Of a stretch of 24,883 bases of DNA, positions 5,189 through 12,911 are shown piece by piece. Under the pieces are notes generated by a model. The model saw only the letters and a list, made by a program, of their open reading frames with translations, was not told the DNA's origin and ran no database searches. Source of the stretch: RGIG8700 sp964568815 (GTDB taxonomy: Bacteria > Bacillota > Clostridia > RGIG6154); assembly GCA_964568815.1 (NCBI GenBank), contig CAZMRY010000014.1, positions 1 through 24,883 on the forward strand. Direction: 5' to 3'. How positions within the stretch are numbered: position 1 is the first letter of the stretch; each line of letters begins with the position of its first letter. A program made the position numbers and the translations under genes.

Positions 5189-5267
5189 GGTTGCACTTTG
5201 CCTAAAGTGTGGAGTGATATGAAACACCAGGCATAGTGGACACAAATTGAGAAGGGAGGAAGTATTA
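5189..5267 (+). promoter_or_regulatory. S10 operon leader with hairpins
   Basis: The leader contains CACTTT (5194-5199) with AAAGTG (5204-5209). An alternative pairing is possible between GCCT (5200-5203) and AGGC (5230-5233). It ends in GGGAGGA (5254-5260), the rpsJ site. Mutually exclusive pairings would suit ribosomal-protein autoregulation, as L4 does in gammaproteobacteria, but no known leader family is recognised here. Confidence 0.4.
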
Positions 5268-5582
5268 ATGGCATCAGCTCAGAAAATCAGAATCAAAATC
5301 AGCGGTTACGATCACGCATTAGTAGATCAGTCAGCTGAAAAGATTGTTGACACTGTTAAGAGAACAGGTGCTGAAGTATCAGGTCCTATTCCATTGCCAA
5401 CAAAGAAAGAAATTATCACAATCTTAAGAGCTGTTCATAAGTACAAAGATTCTAGAGAACAGTTCGAAATGAGAACTCACAAGAGATTGATTGATGTTGT
5501 TGCATCAAATCAGAAAACTGCTGAAGCATTAGGTAAGTTTGATTTGCCGGCCGGTATCAATGTTGAGATTAAACTCATCTGA
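5268..5582 (+). CDS. rpsJ: 30S ribosomal protein S10
   Basis: S10 (NusE) is a 30S head protein that also joins NusB in antitermination. The 104-residue product starts MASAQKIRIKISGYDH and carries PLPTKKEIITILRAVHKYKDSREQFEMRTHKRLID, the conserved core and loop. The start has GGGAGGA 7 bases upstream; an in-frame TTG seven codons earlier lies before that site and was rejected. It is the first gene of the operon, followed by a 62-base spacer with its own hairpin before rplC. Confidence 0.98.
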   Translation: MASAQKIRIKISGYDHALVDQSAEKIVDTVKRTGAEVSGPIPLPTKKEIITILRAVHKYKDSREQFEMRTHKRLIDVVASNQKTAEALGKFDLPAGINVEIKLI

Positions 5583-5601
5583 TCGGACGGAAGTGGGTCA
5601 A

Positions 5602-5619
5602 GTTCACAAGTTGGTGAAC
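5602..5619 (+). promoter_or_regulatory. Hairpin in the rpsJ-rplC spacer
   Basis: GTTCAC (5602-5607) and GTGAAC (5614-5619) around AAGTTG, in one of the longest spacers of the operon (62 bases). There is no U-run, so it is not a terminator. It could be a processing or autoregulatory site. Confidence 0.4.
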
Positions 5620-5644
5620 CAATAACCAAAAGGAGGAAAGAAAA

Positions 5645-6280
5645 ATGAAAAAAGGATTACTTGGCAAAAAGCTCGGTATGACTCAGCTTTTTGACGAAGC
5701 AGGAAAAATTGTTCCTGTAACAGTTGTAGAAGCGGGACCATGTGTAGTCGTTCAGAAGAAAACAGTTGAAAACGACGGCTATGAAGCAGTTCAGGTTGGC
5801 TTTGCAGACATGAAAGAAAAAAATGTTAACAAACCTATGAAAGGCCACTTTGAAAAAGCAGGCGTTACCGCAAAAAGATTTTTAAAAGAATTTAAATTAG
5901 AAGATGCTGCATCAATGAATGTAGGCGATGAAATTAAGGCTGATGTTTTCGCAGAAGGCGAAAAGGTTGACATCACAGGTACAAGCAAAGGTCATGGTTT
6001 TGCAGGTGCTATCAAAAGACACAACCAGCACAGACTTAAAGAAACTCATGGTACAGGTCCGGTTCATCGTCATGCAGGTTCAATGGGTGCATGCTCAGAC
6101 CCATCAAGAGTATTCAAAGGTAAGAAATTACCAGGTCATATGGGTTGCGATACAGTTACAATCCAGAACCTTGATGTAGTTTGCGTTGATGTTGAAAAGA
6201 ACTTACTTTTAGTTCGCGGAGCTATTCCGGGTCCTAAGGGTGGATTAGTAATAGTTAAGAGTGCTGTTAAAGCACAGTAA
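5645..6280 (+). CDS. rplC: 50S ribosomal protein L3
   Basis: L3 is an early assembly protein of the 50S subunit that reaches the peptidyl transferase centre. The 211-residue product shows the start KGLLGKKLGMTQLFDE, the central TGTSKGHGFAGAIKRHN, the GPVHRHAGSMGACSDPSRVFKGKKLPGHMG finger, and the C-terminal LLLVRGAIPGPKGGLV. The start is preceded by AGGAGGAAA. The length is normal and nothing is odd. Confidence 0.98.
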   Translation: MKKGLLGKKLGMTQLFDEAGKIVPVTVVEAGPCVVVQKKTVENDGYEAVQVGFADMKEKNVNKPMKGHFEKAGVTAKRFLKEFKLEDAASMNVGDEIKADVFAEGEKVDITGTSKGHGFAGAIKRHNQHRLKETHGTGPVHRHAGSMGACSDPSRVFKGKKLPGHMGCDTVTIQNLDVVCVDVEKNLLLVRGAIPGPKGGLVIVKSAVKAQ

Positions 6281-6301
6281 TAGAGGAAGGAGGAGTTACA
6301 C

Positions 6302-6922
6302 ATGCCTAACGTGGCTTTATATAATATGGACGGTAAAGAAATCGGTACCGTTGAATTAAACGAAAAGGTTTTTGGTGTTGAAGCAAATCCTGCAGTTGTT
6401 CACGAAGTAGTTAAAAACTACCTTGCAAATCAGAGACAGGGTACTCAGAGCACAAAAACAAGAGCAGAAGTTAGCGGCGGTGGCATTAAGCCATGGCGTC
6501 AGAAGGGCACAGGCAGAGCAAGACAGGGTTCTATCCGTTCACCACAGTGGACTCATGGTGGTATTGCTTTAGGTCCTAAGCCAAGAGATTACAGATACAG
6601 CATTAATAAGAAAATGAAACAGCTCGCATTAAAAGCAGTTTTATCTTCTAAAGTTGCAAACGGTAACATCGTTGTTGTAGACAACCTTGATGTTGCAGAA
6701 ATCAAAACAAAGACAGTTGCAAATCTCTTAAACGCTGTTGAAGCTAAGAAAGCATTAATTGTAACTGTTGAACCTAACGAAAAGGTTTATAAATCAGCAA
6801 GAAATATTGAAGGTGTTCAGGCTTCTTTCACAGGTGCGTTAAATGTATACGAAGTATTAAAGTTTGACAAACTCGTTATTGACCAGAACGCTGTTAAGAA
6901 ATTAGAGGAGGTGTACGCATAA
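6302..6922 (+). CDS. rplD: 50S ribosomal protein L4
   Basis: L4 lines the peptide exit tunnel. In gammaproteobacteria it also represses its own operon; in Firmicutes that is not established. The 206-residue product has the extended loop TRAEVSGGGIKPWRQKGTGRARQGS (about residues 53-77, where macrolide-resistance changes occur), followed by RSPQWTHGGIALGPKPRDY and the globular C-terminal domain. GGAAGGAGG precedes the ATG by about 9 bases. Its stop overlaps the rplW start by one base. Confidence 0.98.
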   Translation: MPNVALYNMDGKEIGTVELNEKVFGVEANPAVVHEVVKNYLANQRQGTQSTKTRAEVSGGGIKPWRQKGTGRARQGSIRSPQWTHGGIALGPKPRDYRYSINKKMKQLALKAVLSSKVANGNIVVVDNLDVAEIKTKTVANLLNAVEAKKALIVTVEPNEKVYKSARNIEGVQASFTGALNVYEVLKFDKLVIDQNAVKKLEEVYA

Positions 6923-7212
6923 TGATGTATCAGGACATTATTAAAAGACCTATCATCTCTGAAAATTCAATGGAAGATGTAGCAAACAAGAGATACACTT
7001 TTGAAGTAGACCCAAGAGCTACTAAAATCGACATTAAAATCGCTGTTGAACAGTTATTTAAAGTTGAAGTTGCTAAGGTTAATACAATGAGATATATGGG
7101 TAAAACCAAAAGAATGGGCGTACATGTAGGTAAGAGAGCTGACTGGAAGAAAGCTATCGTAACATTAAAGCCTGATAGCAAGACTATTGAATTTTTTGAT
7201 GGTATGGCTTAA
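6922..7212 (+). CDS. rplW: 50S ribosomal protein L23
   Basis: L23 sits at the tunnel exit and is the docking site for trigger factor and SRP. The 96-residue protein starts (M)MYQDIIKRPIISENS and shows YTFEVDPRATKIDIKIAVEQLFKVEVAKVNT, then a basic loop, MGKTKRMG. The start is the first of two adjacent ATGs: GAGGAGGTG inside the end of rplD is 8 bases from the first. The stop/start overlap with rplD implies coupling. Confidence 0.97.
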   Translation: MMYQDIIKRPIISENSMEDVANKRYTFEVDPRATKIDIKIAVEQLFKVEVAKVNTMRYMGKTKRMGVHVGKRADWKKAIVTLKPDSKTIEFFDGMA

Positions 7213-7236
7213 TTAAAGTGAAGGAGTTGAAAGAAA

Positions 7237-8070
7237 ATGGCTATAAAGAAGTATAATCCGACTTCTCCTGCAAGAAGAAATATGACCGTTTCAACATTCG
7301 AGGAAATCACTAAAAAGTCTCCTGAAAAAAGTTTGCTTGAAACAAAGAAAGAAAAAGCAGGTAGAAACTCATACGGAAGAATCACTGTTCGTCACAGAGG
7401 CGGCGGTAACAAAATTAAATACAGAATCATCGATTTTAAGAGAAAGAAAGACGGCATGAATGCTACTGTTATCGGTATCGAATACGATCCAAACAGATCA
7501 GCTAACATTGCACTTCTTCAGTACGAAGACGGCGAAAAGACATACATCATCGCTCCACTCGGACTTAAAGACGGCGATGTTGTAGTATCAGGTGAAGGTG
7601 CAGATATCAAACCTGGTAACGCACTTAAAATCAAAGACATTCCTGTTGGTACATTAATTCACTGCATCGAGTTAGTTCCTGGCAAAGGTGCTCAGATGGT
7701 TAGAGCTGCTGGTAACTCAGCACAGCTTATGGCTAAAGAAGGCAAATATGCTCAGGTAAGACTTCCATCCGGTGAAGTTAGAATGGTAAGTGTTGAATGT
7801 AAAGCAACAATCGGCGAAGTTGGTAATTCAGATCATGAAAATATCAAAGTTGGTAAAGCCGGTAAAACAAGATATAAAGGTATCAGACCTACAGTTCGTG
7901 GTGTTGTTATGAACCCATGCGACCATCCACACGGTGGTGGTGAAGGTAAATCACCTATCGGTAGACCAAGTCCTGTTACTCCTTGGGGTAAACCTGCTCT
8001 TGGTTTGAAGACAAGAAAGAAGAACAAGAAGTCAGATATGTTTATCGTTAAGAGAAGAAATAAGAAATAA
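7237..8070 (+). CDS. rplB: 50S ribosomal protein L2
   Basis: L2 is the core 50S protein needed for subunit joining and for tRNA placement near the peptidyl transferase centre. The 277-residue product shows YNPTSPARRNMTVSTFEE at the N-terminus, the RNA-binding RHRGGGNKIKYRIIDFKR, and CDHPHGGGEG about residues 228-237 with the conserved His cluster. The basic C-terminal tail is usual. AAGGAG precedes the start. Confidence 0.98.
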   Translation: MAIKKYNPTSPARRNMTVSTFEEITKKSPEKSLLETKKEKAGRNSYGRITVRHRGGGNKIKYRIIDFKRKKDGMNATVIGIEYDPNRSANIALLQYEDGEKTYIIAPLGLKDGDVVVSGEGADIKPGNALKIKDIPVGTLIHCIELVPGKGAQMVRAAGNSAQLMAKEGKYAQVRLPSGEVRMVSVECKATIGEVGNSDHENIKVGKAGKTRYKGIRPTVRGVVMNPCDHPHGGGEGKSPIGRPSPVTPWGKPALGLKTRKKNKKSDMFIVKRRNKK

Positions 8071-8083
8071 TAGGAGGTAAACC

Positions 8084-8362
8084 ATGAGTAGATCAGTTAA
8101 AAAAGGTCCTTTCGTCGATGAAAAGCTCTTAAAGAGAGTTGTTGAAATGAACGAAGCAGGCGAAAAAAGAGTTTTAAAGACTTGGTCAAGAAGCTCAACA
8201 ATCTTCCCTGAAATGATTGGTCACACAATCGCTGTTCATGACGGAAGAAAACATGTGCCTGTATATTTGACAGAAGACATGGTTGGACATAAATTAGGCG
8301 AATTTGCTCCTACAAGAACTTACAAAGGACACGCAGGTGCAAAGACAAGTGGTGTTAAATAA
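8084..8362 (+). CDS. rpsS: 30S ribosomal protein S19
   Basis: S19 lies in the 30S head, pairs with S13, and contacts the intersubunit bridge. The 92-residue product starts MSRSVKKGPFVDEKLLKRV and contains KTWSRSSTIFPEMIGHTIAVHDGRKHVPVY and KLGEFAPTRTYKGHA, all diagnostic. The gap from rplB is 13 bases, filled by AGGAGG. Confidence 0.98.
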   Translation: MSRSVKKGPFVDEKLLKRVVEMNEAGEKRVLKTWSRSSTIFPEMIGHTIAVHDGRKHVPVYLTEDMVGHKLGEFAPTRTYKGHAGAKTSGVK

Positions 8363-8397
8363 TAAATTTTATTGATTCCGGAGAGGAGGTAGCAATA

Positions 8398-8733
8398 ATG
8401 GAGGCAAAAGCAATCCTTCGTTATGCACGTATTTCACCTCGTAAAGTGAAAATCGTGTTAGATTTAATTAAAAATAAATCTGTTGCTGAAGCAATCGGTA
8501 TTTTAAACAATACTCCTAAAGCTGCTTCAGAATATCTTATAAAGTTATTAAATTCAGCGATTGCAAACGCTACAAACAACCACAATATGGATGTTGAAAA
8601 ATTATATGTAGCAGAAGCATTTGCTAACGGTGGCCCTATTCTTAAGAGAATAATGCCAAGAGCTCAGGGTAGAGCTTTCAGAATAAGAAAGAGAACAAGT
8701 CATATTACTCTCGTTCTCAAAGAAAGACAGTAA
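8398..8733 (+). CDS. rplV: 50S ribosomal protein L22
   Basis: L22 contacts all 23S domains and forms part of the exit tunnel by its beta-hairpin. The 111-residue product shows ARISPRKVKIVLDLIKNKSV near the start and the hairpin region GGPILKRIMPRAQGRAFRIRKRTSHITL near the end. GAGAGGAGG lies 6-14 bases before the ATG. The length is usual. Confidence 0.98.
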   Translation: MEAKAILRYARISPRKVKIVLDLIKNKSVAEAIGILNNTPKAASEYLIKLLNSAIANATNNHNMDVEKLYVAEAFANGGPILKRIMPRAQGRAFRIRKRTSHITLVLKERQ

Positions 8734-8754
8734 ACCAAAAAGGAGGTTAATAAT

Positions 8755-9414
8755 ATGGGTCAGAAGGTTAATCCACACGGACTCAGAGTCGGCGTTATTA
8801 AGGACTGGGATTCTAAATGGTACGCTGATTCAAAGAACTTCGGCGATAGCTTAGTTGAAGATTACAATGTGAGAAAATATCTTAAAAAGACTCACTTTGA
8901 TGCCGGCGTTGCTAAGATCGAAATCGAAAAGCCATCAAGCAAGATAAGAATTTCTCTTCATGTTGCTAGACCAGCTTTCATCATCGGCAAAAAAGGTGAA
9001 GGTATAGAAAAAACAATTGCTCATCTTACAAAGATGACAGGTAAAAAGGTTGAAATTAACGTAGTAGAAGTTAAACAGCCTGATTTATGCGCAGTTTTAG
9101 TTGCTGAAAACATCGCAGCTCAGCTCGAAAAGAGAATTTCTTTCAGAAGAGCTATGAAGCAGGCTATGAGCAGAACAACTAAAGCAGGTGCAAGCGGTAT
9201 TAAAGCTTGCTGTTCAGGTCGTTTAGGCGGTGCTGAAATTGCACGTAGCGAACAGTATCACGAAGGTACTATTCCTTTGCAGACAATCAGAGCAGACATT
9301 GACTATGGTTTTGCGGAAGCTGATACAACATTCGGTAAAATCGGTGTTAAGGTTTGGATTTACAAAGGTGAAGTTCTTCCTGGAACAAATAAGAAGAAAG
9401 GGGAGAATAAATAA
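8755..9414 (+). CDS. rpsC: 30S ribosomal protein S3
   Basis: S3 forms part of the mRNA entry channel and its helicase activity. The 219-residue product begins MGQKVNPHGLRVGVIKDWDSKWYA, has the KH-domain core RPAFIIGKKGEGIEKTIAHLTK (about residues 72-93), and the C-terminal GAEIARSEQYHEGTIPLQTIRADIDYG. AAAGGAGG lies about 9 bases upstream. Its stop overlaps the rplP start by one base. Confidence 0.98.
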   Translation: MGQKVNPHGLRVGVIKDWDSKWYADSKNFGDSLVEDYNVRKYLKKTHFDAGVAKIEIEKPSSKIRISLHVARPAFIIGKKGEGIEKTIAHLTKMTGKKVEINVVEVKQPDLCAVLVAENIAAQLEKRISFRRAMKQAMSRTTKAGASGIKACCSGRLGGAEIARSEQYHEGTIPLQTIRADIDYGFAEADTTFGKIGVKVWIYKGEVLPGTNKKKGENK

Positions 9415-9845
9415 TGTTATTACCAAAGAGAGTTAAATACAGAAGAGTAATGAGAGGCAGAATGACAGGTAAGGCTAACAGAGGTAATAAGATTTCATAC
9501 GGCGAATTTGGTATTCAGGCGTTGCAGCCAGGCTGGATTACCAGCAACCAGATCGAAGCTGCCCGTATCGCTATGACAAGATACACAAAAAGAGGCGGTA
9601 AAGTATGGATCAAAATTTTCCCAGATAAGCCTGTAACTGAAAAACCTGCTGAAACTCGTATGGGTAGCGGTAAAGGTTCACCAGAATACTGGGTAGCAGT
9701 AGTTAAGCCGGGCAGAATTATGTTTGAAATCGGCGGAATTAACGAAGATGTTGCAAGAGAAGCTCTTCGTCTTGCTATTCACAAGCTCCCTATTAAATGT
9801 AAAATCGTTGCAAAAAGCGATTTGGAAACGGAGGTTGACGCATAA
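9414..9845 (+). CDS. rplP: 50S ribosomal protein L16
   Basis: L16 helps organise the A-site region of the 50S subunit and matures it late. The 143-residue product starts MLLPKRVKYRRVMRGRMTGKANRGN and contains RYTKRGGKVWIKIFPDKPVTEKPAETRMGSGKGSPEYWVAVVKPGRIMFEI, the family core. The TAATG junctions with rpsC upstream and with rpmC downstream tie the three genes together translationally. Confidence 0.98.
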   Translation: MLLPKRVKYRRVMRGRMTGKANRGNKISYGEFGIQALQPGWITSNQIEAARIAMTRYTKRGGKVWIKIFPDKPVTEKPAETRMGSGKGSPEYWVAVVKPGRIMFEIGGINEDVAREALRLAIHKLPIKCKIVAKSDLETEVDA

Positions 9846-10054
9846 TGAAAATTAATGAAGTTAGAGAATTTTCTTATGAAGAATTAGCACAGAAATTAGC
9901 TGACTTAAAGACTGAATTATTCAATTTAAGATTTCAGAATGCTACAAGCCAGCTTGACAATACAATGAAGATTGTTGATGTTAAAAAATCAATCGCAAGA
10001 GTTAAAACAGTTATGAGAGAAATGGAAATAGAGCTCGAAAAGAAAGAAGCTTAA
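9845..10054 (+). CDS. rpmC: 50S ribosomal protein L29
   Basis: L29 lies near L23 at the tunnel exit. The 69-residue helical protein shows MKINEVREFSYEELAQKLADLKTELFNLRFQNATSQLDN and IARVKTVMREME. It begins on the last base of the rplP stop (TAATG), with GGAGG 7-11 bases upstream inside rplP. Confidence 0.97.
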   Translation: MKINEVREFSYEELAQKLADLKTELFNLRFQNATSQLDNTMKIVDVKKSIARVKTVMREMEIELEKKEA

Positions 10055-10093
10055 TCATTTTAATCTGTTGATACTATGAGAGGAGGAATTAGC

Positions 10094-10351
10094 TTGTCAG
10101 AACGTGCATACAGAAAGACAAGAGTGGGTAAGGTTATCAGCAATAAGATGGATAAAACAATCGTTGTTGCCATCGTTGATAGCGTAAAGCACCCTTTATA
10201 TAGCAAAATCATTAAAAGAACCTACAAACTTAAAGCACACGATGAAGAAAACATCTGTAATATCGGTGATACAGTTAAGGTTATGGAAACAAGACCTCTT
10301 TCAAAAGATAAGAGATGGAGACTTGTTGAAATCGTTGAAAAGGCTCAGTAA
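10094..10351 (+). CDS. rpsQ: 30S ribosomal protein S17 (UUG start)
   Basis: S17 is a primary 16S-binding protein with an OB fold. The start is the TTG at 10094: AGGAGG (10081-10086) lies 7 bases before it, and the product then begins MSERAYRKTRVGKV as in related bacteria. An in-frame ATG at 10076 precedes the ribosome binding site, so it was rejected. The 85-residue product has NKMDKTIVVAIVDSVKHPLYSKIIKRTYKLKAHDEE and ETRPLSKDKRWRLVEI. The 39-base gap from rpmC contains no terminator. Confidence 0.95.
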   Translation: MSERAYRKTRVGKVISNKMDKTIVVAIVDSVKHPLYSKIIKRTYKLKAHDEENICNIGDTVKVMETRPLSKDKRWRLVEIVEKAQ

Positions 10352-10377
10352 TTGCTGAGTAAGAAAGGAGTTTAGCT

Positions 10378-10746
10378 ATGATACAGCAACAGACATTGTT
10401 GAAAGTAGCCGATAACACCGGAGCTAAAGAATTAATGTGCATTCGCGTTCTTGGCGGTACAAGAAGACGCTATGCAGAAATCGGTGATGTAATTGTCGCT
10501 TCTGTTAAAAAAGCAACACCAGGTGGAGTTGTTAAAAAGGGCGAAGTTGTTAAAGCCGTTGTTGTTAGAAGTGTTAAAGGCATGAGAAGAGCGGATGGCT
10601 CTTATATAAAGTTTGATGAAAACGCAGCAGTAATTATCAAAGAAGACAAGAACCCAAAAGGAACTCGTATCTTTGGACCTATTGCAAGAGAACTCAGAGA
10701 TAAAGAATATATGAAAATATTATCTTTAGCTCCTGAAGTATTATAA
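10378..10746 (+). CDS. rplN: 50S ribosomal protein L14
   Basis: L14 sits at the subunit interface and makes intersubunit bridges. The 122-residue product is typical: MIQQQTLLKVADNTGAKELMCIRVLGG, IVASVKKATPGGVVKKGEVVKAVVVR, and the end RIFGPIARELRDKEYMKILSLAPEVL. AAAGGAG precedes the start by about 8 bases. It is the first gene of the classical spc group, but here it is fused to S10 with a 26-base gap and no visible promoter. Confidence 0.98.
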   Translation: MIQQQTLLKVADNTGAKELMCIRVLGGTRRRYAEIGDVIVASVKKATPGGVVKKGEVVKAVVVRSVKGMRRADGSYIKFDENAAVIIKEDKNPKGTRIFGPIARELRDKEYMKILSLAPEVL

Positions 10747-10760
10747 GGAGGTGCAACAAA

Positions 10761-11084
10761 ATGAATAAAATGCATATTAAAACAGGCGATACAGTTGTTG
10801 TACTTTCTGGTAAAGATAAGGGTAAGAAAGGTAAAGTATTATCTGTATTCCCTAAAAAAGGTACAGCCATTGTTGAAGGCGTAGCTATGGCAACAAAGCA
10901 TGTTAAGCCAAGAAAGCAGGGCGAAGAAGGCGGTATTATGAAACAGGAAATCGCAATCAACGCATCAAAGCTTATGCATGTTTGCTCAAAATGTAACGAA
11001 CCTACAAGAATTGCTCGTAAGGTTAATGAAGACGGAAGCATCGTTCGTTACTGCAAAAAATGTAACGAGATATTCGCAGACTAA
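10761..11084 (+). CDS. rplX: 50S ribosomal protein L24 (zinc-binding form)
   Basis: L24 is an assembly initiator of the 50S subunit with a KOW motif. The 107-residue product has the KOW region IKTGDTVVVLSGKDKGKKGKV near the N-terminus. At the C-terminus two cysteine pairs (Cys75/Cys78 and Cys98/Cys101) make a probable zinc ribbon. AAGGAGGTG lies about 8 bases before the chosen ATG; the second in-frame ATG three codons later is less well placed. Confidence 0.97.
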   Translation: MNKMHIKTGDTVVVLSGKDKGKKGKVLSVFPKKGTAIVEGVAMATKHVKPRKQGEEGGIMKQEIAINASKLMHVCSKCNEPTRIARKVNEDGSIVRYCKKCNEIFAD

Positions 11085-11105
11085 TGGTGAAAGGAGGATA
11101 TCATA

Positions 11106-11648
11106 ATGGCAAGACTTTATGATAAGTATGTTTCAGAAGTTGCTCCTGCAATGATGAACAAATTTAATTATAAAAGCACAATGCAGATACCTAAGATTGA
11201 AAAAGTAGTTATCAATATGGGTATTGCTGAAGCTAAAGACAATGCTAAGGTTTTGGAATCAGCTGCAAATGACCTCGCAATCATCACAGGTCAGAAGCCT
11301 TTGATTACAAAGGTTAAGAAATCAGTTGCTAACTTCAAAATCAGAGAAGGCATGAATATAGGTTGCAAAGTAACATTAAGAAGAGAAAAGATGTATGAAT
11401 TCTTAGATCGTTTATTCAATGTTGCATTGCCCCGTGTAAGAGACTTCAGAGGTATTAATCCTGATTCTTTCGACGGCAGAGGAAACTATGCTTTCGGTAT
11501 TAAGGAACAGTTAATATTCCCTGAAATCGAATATGATAAAATCGATAAACTCAGAGGTATGGATATTATCATAGTAACAACAGCAAATACTGACGAAGAA
11601 GCTAGAGAGCTCCTCACATTAATGGGTGCTCCTTATGCTCACAATTAA
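11106..11648 (+). CDS. rplE: 50S ribosomal protein L5
   Basis: L5 binds 5S rRNA and contacts the P-site tRNA. The 180-residue product contains MQIPKIEKVVINMGIAEAKDN, ITGQKPLITKVKKSVANFKIREGMNIGCKVTLR and RVRDFRGINPDSFDGRGNYAFGIKEQLIFPEI, all diagnostic. AAAGGAGG lies 9 bases upstream. The 14-base gap to rpsN holds only its ribosome binding site. Confidence 0.98.
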   Translation: MARLYDKYVSEVAPAMMNKFNYKSTMQIPKIEKVVINMGIAEAKDNAKVLESAANDLAIITGQKPLITKVKKSVANFKIREGMNIGCKVTLRREKMYEFLDRLFNVALPRVRDFRGINPDSFDGRGNYAFGIKEQLIFPEIEYDKIDKLRGMDIIIVTTANTDEEARELLTLMGAPYAHN

Positions 11649-11662
11649 AGGAGGTTATTGTC

Positions 11663-11848
11663 TTGGCTAAAAAGTCTATGGTTATTAAACAGCAGAGAAC
11701 TCCAAAGTATAAGACAAGAGCTTACACAAGATGTAAAATCTGTGGAAGACCTCATGCTTATCTTAGAAAGTTCGGTATTTGCCGTATCTGCTTCAGAGAA
11801 TTGGCTTACAAAGGTCAGATTCCTGGCGTTAGAAAAGCAAGCTGGTAA
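11663..11848 (+). CDS. rpsN: 30S ribosomal protein S14, type Z (UUG start)
   Basis: The short zinc-binding S14 of the 30S head. The 61-residue product is typical of type Z: AKKSMVIKQQRTPKYKTRAYTRCKICGRPHAYLRKFGICRICFRELA, with Cys24, Cys27, Cys40 and Cys43 as the zinc ligands, ending GVRKASW. The start is TTG, with AAAGGAGG 8 bases upstream; no ATG is suitably placed. The overlapping frame from 11658 is spurious. Confidence 0.96.
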   Translation: MAKKSMVIKQQRTPKYKTRAYTRCKICGRPHAYLRKFGICRICFRELAYKGQIPGVRKASW

Positions 11849-11888
11849 GTTTTAAATATGTTCTTAGTTATGGAAGGAGGTAACATAT

Positions 11889-12287
11889 ATGCATATAACT
11901 GATCCTATCGCAGATATGCTTACGCGTATAAGAAATGCAAACGATGCTAAGCACGAAACAGTTGATGTTCCTTGCTCAAACATGAAAAAGGCTATCGTTG
12001 ACATTTTACTTGAAGAAGGTTATATTAAAAATTATCAAATTATAGATGACAATAAGCAGGGTGTTATCAGAATTACACTCAAATACGGTGCTAACAAGCA
12101 GAAAGTAATTTCTGGTCTTAAGAGAGTATCAAAGCCGGGTCTCCGTGTTTACTCTTCAAAAGAAGATATGCCTAAGGTTCTTAAAGGTCTTGGTATTGCC
12201 ATTGTTTCAACATCAATGGGTATTATGACAGACAAGAACGCAAGAAAGAACAATGTAGGCGGCGAAGTTTTAGCTTTCGTATGGTAA
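11889..12287 (+). CDS. rpsH: 30S ribosomal protein S8
   Basis: S8 nucleates the 30S central domain and in E. coli represses the spc operon by binding its mRNA near rplE. The 132-residue product has ITDPIADMLTRIRNAN at the start and RVYSSKEDMPKVLKGLGIAIVSTSMGIMTDKNARKNNVGGEVLAFVW at the end. GGAAGGAGG precedes the ATG by about 9 bases. I could not assign an S8 mRNA site by eye. Confidence 0.98.
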   Translation: MHITDPIADMLTRIRNANDAKHETVDVPCSNMKKAIVDILLEEGYIKNYQIIDDNKQGVIRITLKYGANKQKVISGLKRVSKPGLRVYSSKEDMPKVLKGLGIAIVSTSMGIMTDKNARKNNVGGEVLAFVW

Positions 12288-12326
12288 TTAGATAAAGATG
12301 CAAATTGTTAAGGAGGTGCACTAGAA

Positions 12327-12869
12327 ATGTCCAGAATAGGTAGAATGCCAATCGCTATACCACAGGGCGTTGAAGTAAAACTTGGTGCGGGAAACGAAAT
12401 TACAGTTAAAGGTCCAAAAGGAACTTTATCAAGAACTTTGCATCCGGAAATGATCGTTAAAGTTGAAGGTGCAGAGATTATCGTAGAAAGACCGTCAGAA
12501 ATGAAGCAGCACAAGGCTCTTCACGGTTTAACTCGTACATTAGTTAATAATATGGTTGTTGGTGTAACAGAAGGTTACTCAAAAACTCTCGAAATAAACG
12601 GCGTTGGTTACAGAGCTCAGAAACAGGGCACAAAGGTTGTTTTAAACCTTGGTTATTCACACAACGTTGAAGTTGAAGAAACAAAAGACATCAAAATTGA
12701 TGTTCCAAACCCTAACCAGTTAATTATCTCAGGTATAGACAAGCAGGCTGTTGGTCAGTTTGCAGCTGTAATCAGAGAATACAGATTACCTGAACCATAC
12801 AAAGGAAAGGGTATCAAATACAGTGATGAAACAATCATCAGAAAAGAAGGTAAGACAGGTAAGAAATAA
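12327..12869 (+). CDS. rplF: 50S ribosomal protein L6
   Basis: L6 is located near the sarcin-ricin loop and the factor-binding site. The 180-residue product has MSRIGRMPIAIPQGVEV, VKGPKGTLSRTLHPEM, GVGYRAQKQGTKVVLNLGYSH, and the C-terminal IREYRLPEPYKGKGIKYSDE with IIRKEGKTGKK. Two homologous domains are expected for the family. AAGGAGG precedes the start by about 10 bases. Confidence 0.98.
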   Translation: MSRIGRMPIAIPQGVEVKLGAGNEITVKGPKGTLSRTLHPEMIVKVEGAEIIVERPSEMKQHKALHGLTRTLVNNMVVGVTEGYSKTLEINGVGYRAQKQGTKVVLNLGYSHNVEVEETKDIKIDVPNPNQLIISGIDKQAVGQFAAVIREYRLPEPYKGKGIKYSDETIIRKEGKTGKK

Positions 12870-12911
12870 TAGCCTGGCTGCTTAATTCTATGAAAGGAGT
12901 GGAATTTTCTT

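Noticed and set aside
5189..5267. T-box or known riboswitch in the S10 leader
   Set aside because: No T-box sequence, no anti-terminator and no recognisable ligand-binding core; the leader is too short.
5056..5274. Leftward ORF over the rpsJ promoter
   Set aside because: It is antisense to promoter and leader, low complexity, with no supporting site.
7833..8027. Antisense ORF within rplB
   Set aside because: It mirrors the conserved L2 C-terminus; several similar antisense ORFs in the operon were rejected for the same reason.
11658..11855. ORF overlapping rpsN in another frame
   Set aside because: The rpsN frame has the S14 zinc motif and a well-placed site; this one does not.
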